DNA of 64,000 bases, taken from assembly GCF_036898095.1 (NCBI RefSeq), contig NC_090726.1, positions 42,281,645 through 42,345,644 on the forward strand. The letters run 5' to 3'. The DNA comes from Palaemon carinicauda (lineage: Eukaryota; Arthropoda; Malacostraca; Decapoda; Palaemonidae). A model generated the notes under the pieces. It had not been told where the DNA came from. It worked only from the letters and a program-made list of their open reading frames with translations, and did no database searches. A program made the translations under genes and the position numbers. Below, in pieces: positions 52,556 to 63,918 of the stretch. Position 1 is the first letter of the stretch. Each line of letters opens with the position of its first letter.

Positions 52556-53269
52556 AAGAATTACTTGAAAGTACTGTATCTGTGGGTTTGTATAAGTGCC
52601 TCAACCTTGGGTCAGCTTCTATAAGGTCATTCAGACCACTGAAATATATGATGATACCGTTATATGTCATCACCACTAAGCATGGAACAATGTTAGGGCT
52701 TCCTGCCCCCTGCAGGGAAATGTCGTACTCGGCAGTAGAAGCACAAGGTTTGTATTCATATGGGAACAAATATGGATATCATTCAGATCTTTTTGTTCAT
52801 ATATTTAAGTACCTTAAGTATGAACTTTACTTAGGAAAATAAGCAAAAAACTCCGGCTAAGTTTATTTAGGTACATTTGGGGTGAAATATGACGCAAATA
52901 CACTTTCTACATTTTATTGAATAGATAATCAAATGTAACTGAAGGTGTATTAAAATTTGTAATAGAATTATACATTCAACATATAACAGATAAAAATATT
53001 TTCTACCTGAAAGGGAAGAAAAATTAGTTGCCACTCAAAATCAGTTGAAAAATTATTAAGATAATTTCACTGTAAATGTTGGATAACTATCAACACTGCG
53101 TACAAGTGTACACATGGCACTGGTGTCATTGGTATAATTCTGCACCTAAAAAGAACAGTCCTAGTGTCACCAGGGTGACACTTAATAAAAAGGGTATTGC
53201 ACAGGAAGGTGTCAATACCTTTTCACCCGAATTGAAACAGTCCTAATCAATTCACTGTTCCTCGCAGCA
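52556..53269 (-). other. 3' untranslated stretch of element E
   Basis: AT-rich interval between ICR and recombinase. Short open frames on both strands look like chance. Confidence 0.5.
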
Positions 53270-54481
53270 CTAGACGACAGGTTTCACCACACTACCTGCC
53301 GCCACCACAAAATGTTTCAACGCGTGCACTTGCTTCGCATAATGTTTATAAACTCTGGAGGATTTCCAACCAGTGTATGAGCGCAGACGCTCAAAGTCTT
53401 TCTACTGAAAGAAGTTCAGTGAGGAAGTAATTTTTCTCGGATCATGACCTGCGGGTGTACTATCAGGATCCGCTTTGCGAATGAAGTAGGTGAGCTTCAC
53501 CCTCAGTTGTTTTAGGGATAAGTTTGATCCTGAGGTTTCGCCTTTGAAAAGCTGTCCTCCCTTGAAGTCTGAAGTTCTTCGGAGATAGACCTTTAGACTC
53601 TCTACTGGACATAGAGAGACATCTTTCAGAGGGCAGATTCTCCAGGGACCCCACATTTTGGTGGGTAGCTCATTTTTGGCAAGAAAAGTAGGATCAGGAA
53701 AGAGATTCAGCTCTCCCACTTCTGTGAACTGAATATGCCCCTCGTCTCTTGATAGGGCTACTATTTCACTAACTCTAGCCCCTGAGGCTATAGCAAACAG
53801 GAATATCACTTTTTGTGTTAGATCCTTGAGAGAACAATCTTCATTGTTCAGGGTTGAAGCATAGTGTAAGACTTTGTTCAGAGACCATGAAATGGGCTTC
53901 GGAGGGGCTGCTGGTTTAAGTCTAGCACATGCCTTCGGAATCTTGTTGAAGATTTCGTTCGCCAGGTCCACCTGGAAGGTGTATAGAAGAGGTCTAGTCA
54001 AAGCTGACTTACACATAGTTATCGTGGTGGCAGCCAAGCCTTGTTCATGAAGGTGGATGAAGAAGGACAGCCAGAAGTCTATTGAGATTTTTTTCGGCCT
54101 GTTTGCTTTAACAAAAGCAACCCACTTCTTCCAAGACGATTCGTATTGTCTTCTGGTTGACTTTGACTTGTATTCTTCTAGGAAGTCTATACTGCCTTTC
54201 GAGATCCCAAATCTTTTCTTGACTGCTAAGGTGAGAAAATCATGAGATGAAGGTTTTGGGTTCTCTGTGATGAAGCGAAGACAGTCGACTTCTGAACCAA
54301 TTGGGATAGAGCTGGGTTTGGTAGAGGGACCAGCTTCAGTTTCAGTTCCATCACCAGAGGGAACCAATTGCTCTTGGGCCACTTGGGGGCCACTACTGCT
54401 ACAGTTCCCTTGAAGGATCTCGGCTTGTTGAGGACCTTCAGCAGGAGATTTGTTGGAGGGAACAGGTAGATCTGGGTCCAT
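53270..54481 (-). pseudogene. Tyrosine recombinase of element E, one premature stop
   Basis: First ATG at 54481 (MDPDLPVPSN). Core-binding region with KSTRRQYESSWKKWVAFVKA, then catalytic R (ASGARVSEIVAL) and H-x-x-R (GHDPRKI). A TAG at 53402-53404 stops the frame. The same frame then continues at once with ERLRSYTGWKSSRVYKHY, which contains the candidate nucleophile Tyr (codon at 53339-53341 or 53348-53350), to a TAG at 53270. So a single nonsense codon removes the Tyr box. Overlaps RNase H by 256 nt. Read-through is conceivable but a point mutation is simpler. Confidence 0.8.
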
Positions 54482-57054
54482 CTGTTCCAATCGAGGACAT
54501 GGCGTCCGTCGCTTCTGCCAGAGGGTCCTCGTACGGGGCTACATATCGAGGTAGTTTCTTTTTGTCGCTCGTCGCGAAAAGGTCGATCTGCAGTTCTGGG
54601 ACTTTCTTCAAGATGAAGGAGAATGAGTCTGCGTCTAGGGACCATTCTGACTATCGGCTTTAGCCTGGATAGAGCGTCCGCCGTCACATTGCGGAACCCT
54701 TGTAGGTGAACTGCCGATAAGTGCCATCTCTTCTTTTTCGCTAAACGAAAGATGGCTAACATCACATGGTTGATATGGGGCGATCTCGAGCCTTGTCGGT
54801 TCAGACATCTCATTATCACTTCGCTGTCCAAGACCAGCCTGATGTGGGCTGATCTGTGAGGGGATAGTTTCTTCAGCATCAAGAGGACTGCCATAGCCTC
54901 CAGAATATTGATGTGAAAGGTCTTGAACAGGGATAACCAGGTTCCTTGGGCTTTCCTTTGATGGGAGTGACCTCCCCATCCTTCCGTCGAGGCATCCGTG
55001 TGGATGGTCACCAATAGGGGAGGTGGTTGTAAGGGAATGGTCCTTGTTAGGCTCTTGACCTTCGACCACGGCTTGAGAAGTGATCGTAGTAAGGTCGGTA
55101 CCGGTCTCTGTAGATCTCTTCGAGCGTTTGATGCGTATCTTCTTCAGACTCCTGACGCATCTTTCAGCTGTGCTCTTAGCACTGGGTCTGTTACTGCTGC
55201 AAACTGGAGAGAGCCCAGTACTCTTTCCTTTTGGCGTCTTGAGATCTTGTCGGATTTCAGTAGTCTCTTGACAGAACCTGCGATCTCTCTCCTCTTCTTT
55301 GGTGGAATGGAGAGGCGGTGTGACTTCAAGTTCCAATGGATTCCCAGCCATTGAAACTCCTGAGCTGGAGAGAGGCAAGACTTTTTATAGTTTATCTTGA
55401 ATCCCAGATGTTCCAGGAACTGGATCACTTTCTTGGATGCTTGCAGACAAGCCATTCTGGATGCTGCCCGCACCAGCCAGTCGTCCAGGTACGCTGCTAC
55501 CTGAACACCTTCTAGGCGTAGTTGTTGAACGACTGCGTCTGCAAGTTTCGTGAAGATCCTTGGGGCTATGTTTAGTCCGAAGGGCATGGCCCTAAAGACA
55601 TACTTTGTCTTCTGTAAGTTGAATCCTACGTAATAGGAGAGGTGCCGGCTGACTGGAAGGTGGCAGTAAGCATCTGCCAGGTCTGTTGAGACTGTGTACG
55701 CCCCTTTCGGTAACAGGGTCCTGATGTGTTGAAGGGTTAACATCCTGAACTTGTTCTCGATGAATTTGTTGAGTGGAGACAAGTCCAGAATGACTCTGAG
55801 TTTGTCCGAGTCCTTCTTGGGAACACAGAACAGCCTTCCCTGGAATTTGATGGACTTTGCTTTCCTTATAACCTTCTTATTCAAGAGTTCTAAAGTATAT
55901 TCTTCCAGTAAGGGGGTGGAGTGTTGGAAGAATTGTGGAAATGAAGGTGGAGATCTGTTCCATTTCCATCCTAGTCCATTTTTTATTAGGCTGTGGGCCC
56001 AGGGATCGAAGGTCCAACGATCCCGAAAGTGTTGGAGAGTCCCTCCTACCTGGAGCATCTCATTGCTTAGATGGTCCGGAGGGCTAGCCACCCTGACCGC
56101 GTCCTCCCCTGCCTCGTGAGGGATGTCTTGAGGAGCCCCGTCGAGATCCTCTTCCTTTTGCCTCTCAAACCCTGGGCTGAAAGCTGGTGACTGGGCAACC
56201 AGCTGTTGAGGCACCATTTGGAAGGTGGTCTGTGGCTGAGCGACCACTTGGGGCATCTCAGTCATGGTGACCGTGGGATGTTGCTGAGCAGGCCGAGAAA
56301 GTAGTCTTGGCTTCTTTGTCTTCCTCTTGGGTTGGGGACCAGCATCCGGGGAAGACTTCCTCTTTGAAGAGATGCCCCACTTTTGGAGAAGGTTCCTATT
56401 CTCCGTGGTGGCTTTCTCCACTACCTCTTGGATCACTTCTTTTGGGAAGAGGTCCTTACCCCAGATATTGGAAGAAATCAGCTTCCTGGGTTCATGTTTC
56501 ACCATTGCACTAGCAAACACGAACTCCCTACAGGCTCTCCTGGCCTTCACAAAGGCGTACAGGTCCTTTACGAGGGTGTCTATGTGCATCTTGGCCAGGA
56601 CCGTGAGCATATCTGGGGTGCTGTTGTGACCTGCACACTTCTCTATGCAGTTCTTGAGGGAAAGAGAAGCGGCTAGCCTCTTCTTTGTCTCTTGCTCCCT
56701 TCGCAAAAGAAAGTCCGATAGCTTTGGTAGGTTCTCACTGAACTGCTGTCCTGCGATGTCATCGTCAAGCTTTCCTACTGAGAAGGTTAGGTGGACCTCC
56801 TTCCATTCCTTCTCATCTGTGGGCAAGGCCAGAGACAAAGGCCTACACTCCTCTAGTGTAGGGCATGGTTTGCCTGCCTCAGCGGCCTTGAGGACACTCA
56901 TAAAAGCCTTCAACGTGAAGGGGAAGGCTCTCGAAGAATGAGCAAGAAAGATAGGGTGTTTCTTGCTCAGTGCAGAAACTCGTGAGTTAGTGTATCCTGC
57001 CTTATTCAGGCTACTAGTCAAGAGAGCCTGTGCCTTGTCGTGGTCGAATACCAT
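54226..57054 (-). pseudogene. Gag-RT-RNase H of element E, one in-frame stop
   Basis: From ATG 57054: a helical capsid-like region (FLAHSSRAFPFTLKAFMSVL, LVKDLYAFVKARRACREFVF), a basic patch (QPKRKTKKPRLL), a Gln-rich linker, then RT with LRVILDLSPLNKFI, STDLADAYCHLPV, MPFGLNIAPRIF, YLDDWLVRA and QWLGIHW. A TGA at 55144-55146 interrupts, where CGA would be Arg. In the same frame RNase H follows: IHTDASTEGWGG (D), NILEAMAVLLML (E), LVLDSEVIM (D) and VTADALSR (D). Unlike family A, gag and RT share one frame with no shift. Only one nonsense codon breaks it. Confidence 0.82.
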
Positions 57055-57066
57055 GACCTCCTTTGG

Positions 57067-58019
57067 TTACGTCTCTTCTCTCAACGCTGTCTCATTCTTC
57101 AGCCGGATGAAGCACTCCGGATAAGCCACAAAGTTAGGCCAAAACTCAATGTCGTCCGGGTGGACGGCTCCCAACTTCTCCGAGATGTAGAGTTTTCCGT
57201 TCGTGATTGGCATGAACTCCGCATACCTCCAGAGATTGGTCTCGGAGCAGGGTGGCAGGTCCTGCACTTTGGGTCGCTTGTAAGAACCTCGGGAGGTGAC
57301 TATTCGAGTCACTTCACGAAACTCTCGTCATCTTTTCTTGCATACCTACGTTCTCCTTACGTACGTTTTCCATTAGGGTGGTAATGTGGGCCAAAACTGC
57401 GTGACCCATCGCGTCTAATGGAAGGGTAGGAGCCGAAGACGTAGAAGGTGTTGGCTCTGCTGCCTGCCTGCACAGGCAGAAGGGGCTCCTTCGCTTCTGT
57501 CGAGTCGTAGTCCTCATCTCATCCGGGTGGTAGAGTAGACTCTTCTTCAGGATCGTCTCTAAGAAGACCCTTCTCCATGTCCGTGGACACTTCTGACATC
57601 CTTTCCTCTTGGTGGATGTCCATGCCTTGCATGGCTTCACTGACATCAGCCTCGACTGCGATCTGGACGCAGGGAGGCCCGGGTCATGCCTGGGGTACAA
57701 CGGCATCAGCTGTTGCCTTCGGGAACAGCAAGCTTCGTATCCTATCATTGGGGAGGTACGGTCCAGGAGAGTTCTTTTGGAACCCTCGTACCCATTTCCG
57801 AAGCTTCTCGAATGCTGCATCCCTCGACTCCGTTGACTTGGGGTCGCCGAAACCCTCGGTCACCAAGGCTGAGCAGACGTTACAGTCCTCTGGGTCCCAA
57901 TACCTCAAGGTTTCGGTTGTCACTACGCAGGCGGCATGAGACCTGCACATAGTGTGACCACAAAAGTTCCTACTTTTGTGGTTACAGTAAGTAACCTCAC
58001 ACTTCACTTTCTGGTCCTC
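57067..58019 (-). pseudogene. N-terminal gag of element E, frameshifted
   Basis: In element direction, a probable exon starts at 58019 after an acceptor and reads EDQKVKCEVTYCNHKSRNFC, CGHTMC and WDPEDCNVC, a Cys/His-rich module likely to bind zinc. A stop at 57684 and frame changes follow. An acidic stretch (EADVSEAMQGMDIHQEERM) lies in the same frame beyond the stop, a helical piece (LAHITTLMENVRKENVGMQE) lies one frame over, and VTRIVTSRGSYKRPKVQD returns to the pol frame before a TAA at 57067-57069. No ATG precedes the Cys module within this exon. Confidence 0.6.
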
Positions 58020-58040
58020 CTGTAAAGAAAGGAAATTGAA
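58020..58040 (-). promoter_or_regulatory. Candidate 3' splice acceptor in the element E leader
   Basis: Minus strand caatttcctttctttacag followed by gaggaccag. It explains why the Cys module has no upstream ATG in the exon. The donor was not identified. Confidence 0.45.
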
Positions 58041-60070
58041 GTGAGTATGCGGTAATTTATCACACTTGATAAATTACTAAAATGTCATGCATTAATTTTT
58101 GGTATTATCTTAACCATTATAGCTTAGGATAGTAAGCTAGAAAGGAAATAGGGAAGACACATGTACCTCCTGTCCAGCCAATTGCTGTGACCTCCCCCAA
58201 TATTAATATTAGAATTTCCTTACTAAAGGAAAACCAGAGGAGAAGGGTTCTAACTTCTAGAGTTAGAATTAGTGTATACTAGCACTAACCCTTTCATAAA
58301 AGTATTAATATTGTGGGGTAAAATATATTCTGATGACTATGATTCATCAGTGTATTGAAGGAATTCTTCACTTCAATATATGATTGGTCTCAACAATGGA
58401 CTGTGAAAGGATACACAGGGTATGTTGGAAAATATAAACTACTGTATAATATATACTATAGTTTTCTGCCTGCAGTATGTACTATACTGCAGAAATACTG
58501 GCTACTGTATAAGCATATACTGTAGTTCAGCCAGCATGTTGCCAGCTAGGCTAGCACCGGTCCAGCCGGCATGCTGCCAGCTAGGTTAGTACCTGACGGC
58601 ACTAGCCGACAGAGAGAGAGAAAGCATGGAGAGAAGGGCTACCTTATTATTATAGTTTAGTACAATAAATAAGGGTGTAGGTACTACTGTCCCTACTGCC
58701 TTCTTCCAGAATGAGGGTTCAAATGAAAGGGGGGAATGAATCATTCTAGCTTCCACCCAGCCACAAGATCTGTTGCCGGCCACTGCCAGTTCTAGGGATG
58801 TGGATGGCAGTGCAAGGGTGGATTGAAGAACACTCAAAGAGATTAGGGTCTTCCACCGGCAGCCGTCATGGCCGGCACAACCTTTCCCGGAGCCTTGCGT
58901 CCATAGGGGGAAGGTCAGAGTGGCTATCAAGCCGCCTATGTAGGAGCCTGGCCGGCACCACAGCCCACCTGGCAAGCGGGGAGATTGTAGGACACCGGCC
59001 AAAGACATGCAATGGCTAGGCTATCGCTAAAGGACAGAGAGGGGCAGAGAAAGGGTCTTCTGTGTTGTGTCGGGAGAAGGCGGCAGGATTGCCGGCCCTT
59101 TCCAGTCACAATCAGAAACATCGTTTCAATATCGACGCCATCCTGGGCGGCAGAAAAATATCGATTCTTCAGCCCAGGACCTTGCCGAAACAAGACTTGT
59201 CTTTTAGACAGCAACGGAGAAGGTTGGCGGCATTGCACTACCACTTCGGATGCTGGCTAGGGAAGCTAGGCTTCCTATGCCTGCAACTGTAAGCCGGCAG
59301 GGGAGTGACTACTCCCCCGCCAGCCGAGTTGTCGGCATAAAGACTGAATACTCTGAGTTACTGTCGTAATACCAAGCCAGGATACTCGCCGGCAAGGGGG
59401 AAGACAGAAAAACACTAGCTTACTCAAGCCGGAGTACAGTATACTACTCTATGGTAAGACCAAGATAGGGTTGTCGCCACTCATAGGGAAGGAAGGGTTT
59501 ACCCTTAAATCTCTGAAAGAGACAAGTATTGAATTATATAATTAATTCTAGGAGATATACTATCTCCTGTTGAATTGAAAAAACGATACGCGAGGGTAAA
59601 CAGGGATAATGTATGAAAGTATACTAAAGCGCGTAGGCTAAGTTAGCCTAGCGCGGGGCGAGATCTCGGCTACGCTATATCACCGAGAGACTAACGTATA
59701 CGATCGTTACATTTAAAGAAGAGGAAATATACGTGCATGATCTTATCTTCACTAGTATAATTTTGCCTAAATAGCTATAATTCATTAAAGCTAAATACCG
59801 GGAACGTTGTACTGCTGACTAAATAAGGCATGCGTGGCGAATGACAGCGTCCAAAATGGCGCCTCCGGTTACCGGCTACGCTTCGATAAACACATCTAAA
59901 TTATGCTAATTTAACTGTGAGAAGGGAGCTAAAAATTATACACAGGAAAGATTAAATACTCAACTTTCCAGAGGCAGAAGATGCTGGAGAATGCATGATA
60001 AATCCTGGTAAATAGCGATCTAGAACACTAGAGCAAGCCGGAAGTACACCGTGCGTAAAGCGCTAGAAAT
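58041..60070 (-). other. Long 5' region (leader or intron) of element E
   Basis: About 2 kb with no homology to other families. A roughly 50-bp duplication near 58525-58590 (ccagcatgttgccagctagg / ccggcatgctgccagctagg), and many gccggc and ccggc words. Short open frames on both strands are not supported. Confidence 0.45.
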
Positions 60071-60074
60071 CATG

Positions 60075-60391
60075 GAATGAGCGGCCATTTTGGGCCCTGT
60101 AATAGTAGGGGAAAAAGTGTAACCTTGATAACGCCTCCCCTTCAATTTTGCCACTCTTCCCCCTCAGAGCGAAAACTCTATTCGGGTCGAAGATTGCCAT
60201 GTGTCGTATCAAGATATACGTCCCCTGACATTATGCGATATCCTTAAGAAAAATTTTAAGGATACTCGCGCCAGGAGTTAGAATTCTGGAGACCTATGGT
60301 CAATTCTCTGGGAGTATCACTGTAGCCAAATACCCCTTAGAAAGCTGCCAATAGGAAGCTTCCATCAGGACGACATGGCTTGAGCCCAAAA
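60075..60391 (-). repeat. Left inverted terminal repeat of element E
   Basis: Reverse complement of 52011-52362 over about 300 bp, ending ccatcaggacgacatggctt gagcccaaaa. Confidence 0.88.
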
Positions 60392-60599
60392 TACACATAC
60401 ATTGTACAAGCGGTGTGGTACACATGCGGTACACAAGGGGCAACATGTTGGGTATGCATAAAGCACTATTCAAAGCAATTTGCATATCAAAGTCCGGTCA
60501 TTATCTGGGTAATACATGAAGGTCTAAGGTCAATTGGGCATTCAGCCATACCTTGAACTATGTAAGAAAGAAGTGTTACAATTAGATGGTAAAAACATT

Positions 60600-60735
60600 A
60601 TTATTATTACTATTATTATTATTAGCGGAGCTACAACCCTAGTGGGAAAGGCTAGAAGCCCAAGGGCTCCAACAGGAAAAAATAGTCCCGTTGAAAAAGG
60701 AAATAAATAAACTGTAAGAGAAGTGATGCACAATT
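60600..60735 (-). mobile_element. LINE 3'-tail repeat, short minus copy
   Basis: Preceded by a (TTA)n run: ttattattagcggagctaca then accctagtgggaaagg, ggctccaacagg. Confidence 0.75.
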
Positions 60736-60754
60736 ATAATAGAATATTTTAAAA

Positions 60755-61110
60755 ACAGTAACAACTAGAGCGCAGACCTCTGCCAGGACAGCTTATTTCT
60801 CTACCTTTGGCTTGACCTTGACCTAAGACCTTTGCATGTACTAATTGGGGTGGATTTTCATACACTCAAATATGAACTAAGTTTGAAGTCTCTGTGACAT
60901 CGATGTCCAAACTTATTGCTGATTACGTGAATTGGACATTTTGCTTGACCGTGACAAACCTTGACTTGCAAAAACCTAATCATTTTCAGCTTTTTACATA
61001 ACAGTTAATCCCTGCAATTTTCATTATTCTACGATTAAAATTGTGGTCAGGAAGCTATTCAGAAACAAACACAAACTGGGTAAAAAACATAACCTTCCAA
61101 CTTTGTTGGC
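60755..61110 (-). repeat. Unclassified interspersed repeat F, copy 2
   Basis: Reverse complement of 45645-45975 at moderate identity (gcagacctctgccaggacag; aaaattgtggtcaggaagct; cataaccttccaactttg). Confidence 0.6.
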
Positions 61111-61152
61111 TAAGGTAACAATGAAACATTTTCATACATAAACTATAAAAAT

Positions 61153-61328
61153 AACGGATTTTGAGCGAAGCGAAAAAACGGATTTTGAGCGAAGCGAAAA
61201 AACGGATTTTGAGCGAAGCGAAAAATCTATTTTTGGGTGAGATGGCCATGTCGTCCTGATAGTCATATATATCCAAAGGAAGCTACTGAAGGAACCTTCC
61301 ATCAGGACGACATGGCTTGAGCCCAAAA
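61153..61328 (-). mobile_element. Miniature family E derivative (both ends, no interior)
   Basis: Begins like the E right end (cggattttgagcgaagcgaa, tctatttttgggtgag, atggccatgtcgtcctgat) and about 60 bp later shows the E left end (ccatcaggacgacatggctt gagcccaaaa). The 24-bp outer block is present three times in tandem (61154, 61178, 61202). Confidence 0.8.
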
Positions 61329-61618
61329 AAACTAATGTCAGACTGTTTAACATACAAACATTCTCTGTAAAATTTAACTTTTGAAGTTCCACCGATTCAA
61401 CTACCTGATTAGGAAGATCATTTCATGACTTTGTTCATAATTGGAATAAAACTCCCAGAATAATGTTTAGTATTTAGCCACATGATGGAGAAGGCTTAAC
61501 CATTAGAAGTAACTGCAAACCCTCAGAAGTCGATGTGCAGAAAAGTGTTGGATTTTTTGCTACTGACTTTGAAAAGTATATGATATTTACCTAATTCCTG
61601 TATGGCTTTCATGATCCA
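61329..61618. other. Intergenic, nothing recognised
   Basis: AT-rich with stops in all frames. Confidence 0.4.
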
Positions 61619-61946
61619 TAGTCTGGCCTATTCTTTACATACTGTTCTCTAGTCTTGGGTAGTGCCATAGCCTCTGTACCATGGCCTTTCACTGTCTTGG
61701 GTTAGAGTTCTCTTGCTTGAGGGTACACTCGAGCACACTCTCCTATCTTATTTCTCTTCCTCTTGTTTTGTTAAAGTTTTTGTAGTTTATATAGGAGATA
61801 TTTATTGTTGTTACTCTTCTTAGAATATTTTATTTTCCTTTTTTCCTTTCCGCACTGAGCTATTTTCCCTGTTGGAGCCCCTGGGCTTATAGCATACTGC
61901 TTTTCCAACTAGGGTTGTAGCTTAGTAAGTAATAATAATAATAATA
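61619..61946 (+). mobile_element. LINE 3'-tail repeat with AAT tail (cluster member 1)
   Basis: tagtctggcctattctttac to tagcttagtaagtaataata; ends in (AAT)n. Confidence 0.8.
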
Positions 61947-62510
61947 CTCTCCTCTGTCCTCATACACCTGACAACACATATTGCCAAACAATTCTTCCTC
62001 GCTCAAGGTATTAACTACTATACTAATTTTTCAGTGGTTACTTTCCTCTTGGCAAGGGTAGAAGAGACCCTTTAGCTATGGTAAGTAGCTCCTCTAGGAG
62101 AGGGAAACTCCAAAATCAAACCATTGTTCTCTGGTCTTGGATAGTGCCATAGCCTATGTACCATGGTCTTTCACTGTCTTGGGGTAGAGTTTTCTTGCTT
62201 GAGGGTACACTTGGGCATACTATTTTATCTTATTCATCTTCTTGTTTTTTTTTTTTTAAGTTTTTACAGTTTATATATGAAAGATTTATGTTAATGTTGA
62301 TACTGTTCTTAAAATATTTTATTTTAACTATTAATTTACTTCTCTTGTGGTTTCCATATTTCCTTTCCTCACTTGGCTATTTTCCCTGTTGGATTGAGTC
62401 TTCGAGCTTATAGCATCCTGTTTTTCCAACTAGGGCTATAGTTTAGCAAGTAGTAGTAGTAGTAATAATAATAATAATAATAATAATGATAATAATAATA
62501 ATAATAATTA
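61947..62510 (+). mobile_element. LINE 3'-tail repeat with AGT/AAT tail (cluster member 2)
   Basis: Starts within the previous tail (ctctcctctgtcctcataca) and ends in a long (AGT)n-(AAT)n run. Includes the blocks ggtagaagagaccctttagc and cttgggcatact. Confidence 0.8.
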
Positions 62511-62681
62511 ATGAAGCTGATATTCAGTTTTGGGTTGAGTTTAAATTCTAATTCATAAATCAGGTCAAATGAAGTCTCTCTTTAATGAGAGGTCACACCC
62601 CAATTAAGTACTTAGATCTAGGTCTTGACCTAATGAACATGTGATGCAAAGGTATGTCTCAACTGACTGACATAAGTCTCA

Positions 62682-63394
62682 TTTTATAGTTTGTATATGG
62701 AAGATCTGTTTTAATGGTGTTACTGTTCTTAGAATATTTTATTCTAATTATCCCATTACTATTCTATCTTATTTCTCTTCCTCTTGTTTTGTTAAAGTTT
62801 TTTTATAGTTTATTAAATTTCTTATTCCTGATCTAGATATTAATCTCTGGCACCGTCGTTCAATTAGTTCATTATGCATGTTGCATAAGATTTTTCATAA
62901 CTCTGACCATCCTTTACATTCAGATCTCCCAGGACAATTCTATCCTGTTCGTAATACTAGGCAGGCAGTTAATTCTAATAGCCAGACCTTCTCCATCACG
63001 AGGCTCAATACTACGCAGTACTCTAGAAGTTTTATCCCAGCTGTGACCAAGTTGTGGAATGATCTTCCTAATCGGGTGGTTGAATCAGTAGAACTTCAAA
63101 AGTTCAAAGTTGGAGCAAATGCTTTTTTGTTGACCAGGCGGACATGAGTCTTTTTATAGTTTATTTATGACATATTTGTTTTTGATGTTGTTAATAGTTT
63201 ATATATGACATGTCTGTTTTGACGTTGTTACTCATTTTAGAATGATTTATTGTTAATTTGTTCTCTTCATTTATTTATTTCCTTATTTCCTTTCCTCACT
63301 GGGCTATTTTTCCCTGTTGTAGCCCCTGGGCTTATAGCATCTTGCTTTTCCAACTAGGGTTGTAGCTTGGATAGTAATAATAATAATAATAATA
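62682..63394 (+). mobile_element. LINE 3' end with RT C-terminus (cluster member 3)
   Basis: A short tail fragment (62682-62818) runs straight into coding sequence 62819-63147, then the 3' UTR with the standard blocks ttcctcactgggctattttt and cttttccaactagggttgta and an AAT tail. This copy identifies the whole repeat family as a LINE 3' end. Confidence 0.85.
62819..63147 (+). pseudogene. C-terminus of a non-LTR (CR1/Jockey-like) polyprotein, 5' truncated
   Basis: Reads DINLWHRRSISSLCMLHKIF, then SFIPAVTKLWNDLPNRVVES and a stop at 63145-63147. The pattern of HRR-x-LCMLHKI followed by S-F-P-x-x-x-x-LWNDLP is typical of the segment after the RT domain in CR1/Jockey-type LINEs. The rest of the element is missing, as usual for 5'-truncated LINE copies. 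Clade assignment is by motif style only. Confidence 0.7.
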
Positions 63395-63556
63395 TAGGAG
63401 ATATTTAATCTAATGTTACTCTGCTTGAAATCTTTGATTTCTCCTTAAGTTTCCTTTCCTCACTGGGCTATTTTCCCTGTTGGAGCCCCTGGGCTTATGG
63501 CATCCTGCTTTTCCAAGTAGGGTTGTAGCCTAGCAAATAATAATAATAATAATAAT
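63395..63556 (+). mobile_element. LINE 3'-tail repeat with AAT tail (cluster member 4)
   Basis: Starts tataggagatatttaatcta directly after the preceding AAT tail. Ends tagcaaataataataataat. Confidence 0.8.
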
Positions 63557-63918
63557 CCATCCATATACCAAGGCACTTCCCCCAATTTTGTGGGGTAGCC
63601 GACATCAACAAATGAAACAAAACAAAAAAAGGGGACCTCTACTCTCTACGTTCCTCCAGCCTAACAAAGGACTCAACCGAGTTCAGCTTGTACTGCTAGG
63701 GTGCCACAGCCCACCCTCCCACATTATCCACCACAGATTAAGCTTCATACTGCTGAATCCCCTACTGCTGCTACCTCCGCGGTCATCTAAGGCACCGGAG
63801 GAAGCAGCAGGGCCTACCGGAACAGCGTCACAATCGCTCGCCATTCATTCCTATTTCTAGCACGCTCTCTTGCCTCTCTCACATCTATCCTCCTATCACC
63901 CAGAGCTTTCTTCACTCC
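63557..63918 (-). mobile_element. Second LINE family 3' end, minus strand
   Basis: On the minus strand 63918-63814 encodes KALGDRRIDVREARERARNR, then NEWRAIVTLFR and a stop, in the style of an RTE-like polyprotein C-terminus. A 3' UTR of about 250 bp and an (ATT)n end follow. It is 5' truncated. Confidence 0.65.

Larger units (their letters stand above)
52011..60391 (-). mobile_element. DIRS element E (family E), full length, lightly decayed, minus strand
   Basis: About 8.4 kb. Right ITR 52011-52362, ICR 52445-52555, recombinase 53270-54481, gag-RT-RNase H from 58019 down to 54226, long 5' region 58020-60070, left ITR 60075-60391. The ITRs match over 300 bp (ggacgtatatcttgatacga, gtctccagaattctaactcc). 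Only distantly related to families A-C in protein sequence. Confidence 0.88.

Noticed and set aside
58586..59292. Open frames on both strands in the element E leader
   Set aside because: Mutually overlapping, no homology to any other element here, and composition explained by gccggc-rich repeats.
2490..60391. Endogenous retrovirus or virus-derived sequence
   Set aside because: RTs have YLDDW, and there is no DDE integrase, protease, envelope or LTR. Inverted repeats, ICR and tyrosine recombinase identify DIRS retrotransposons.
61055..61276. Short minus-strand open frame with a repeated RFFASLKI peptide
   Set aside because: The repeats are the tripled 24-bp terminal block of the miniature E element, not a protein.
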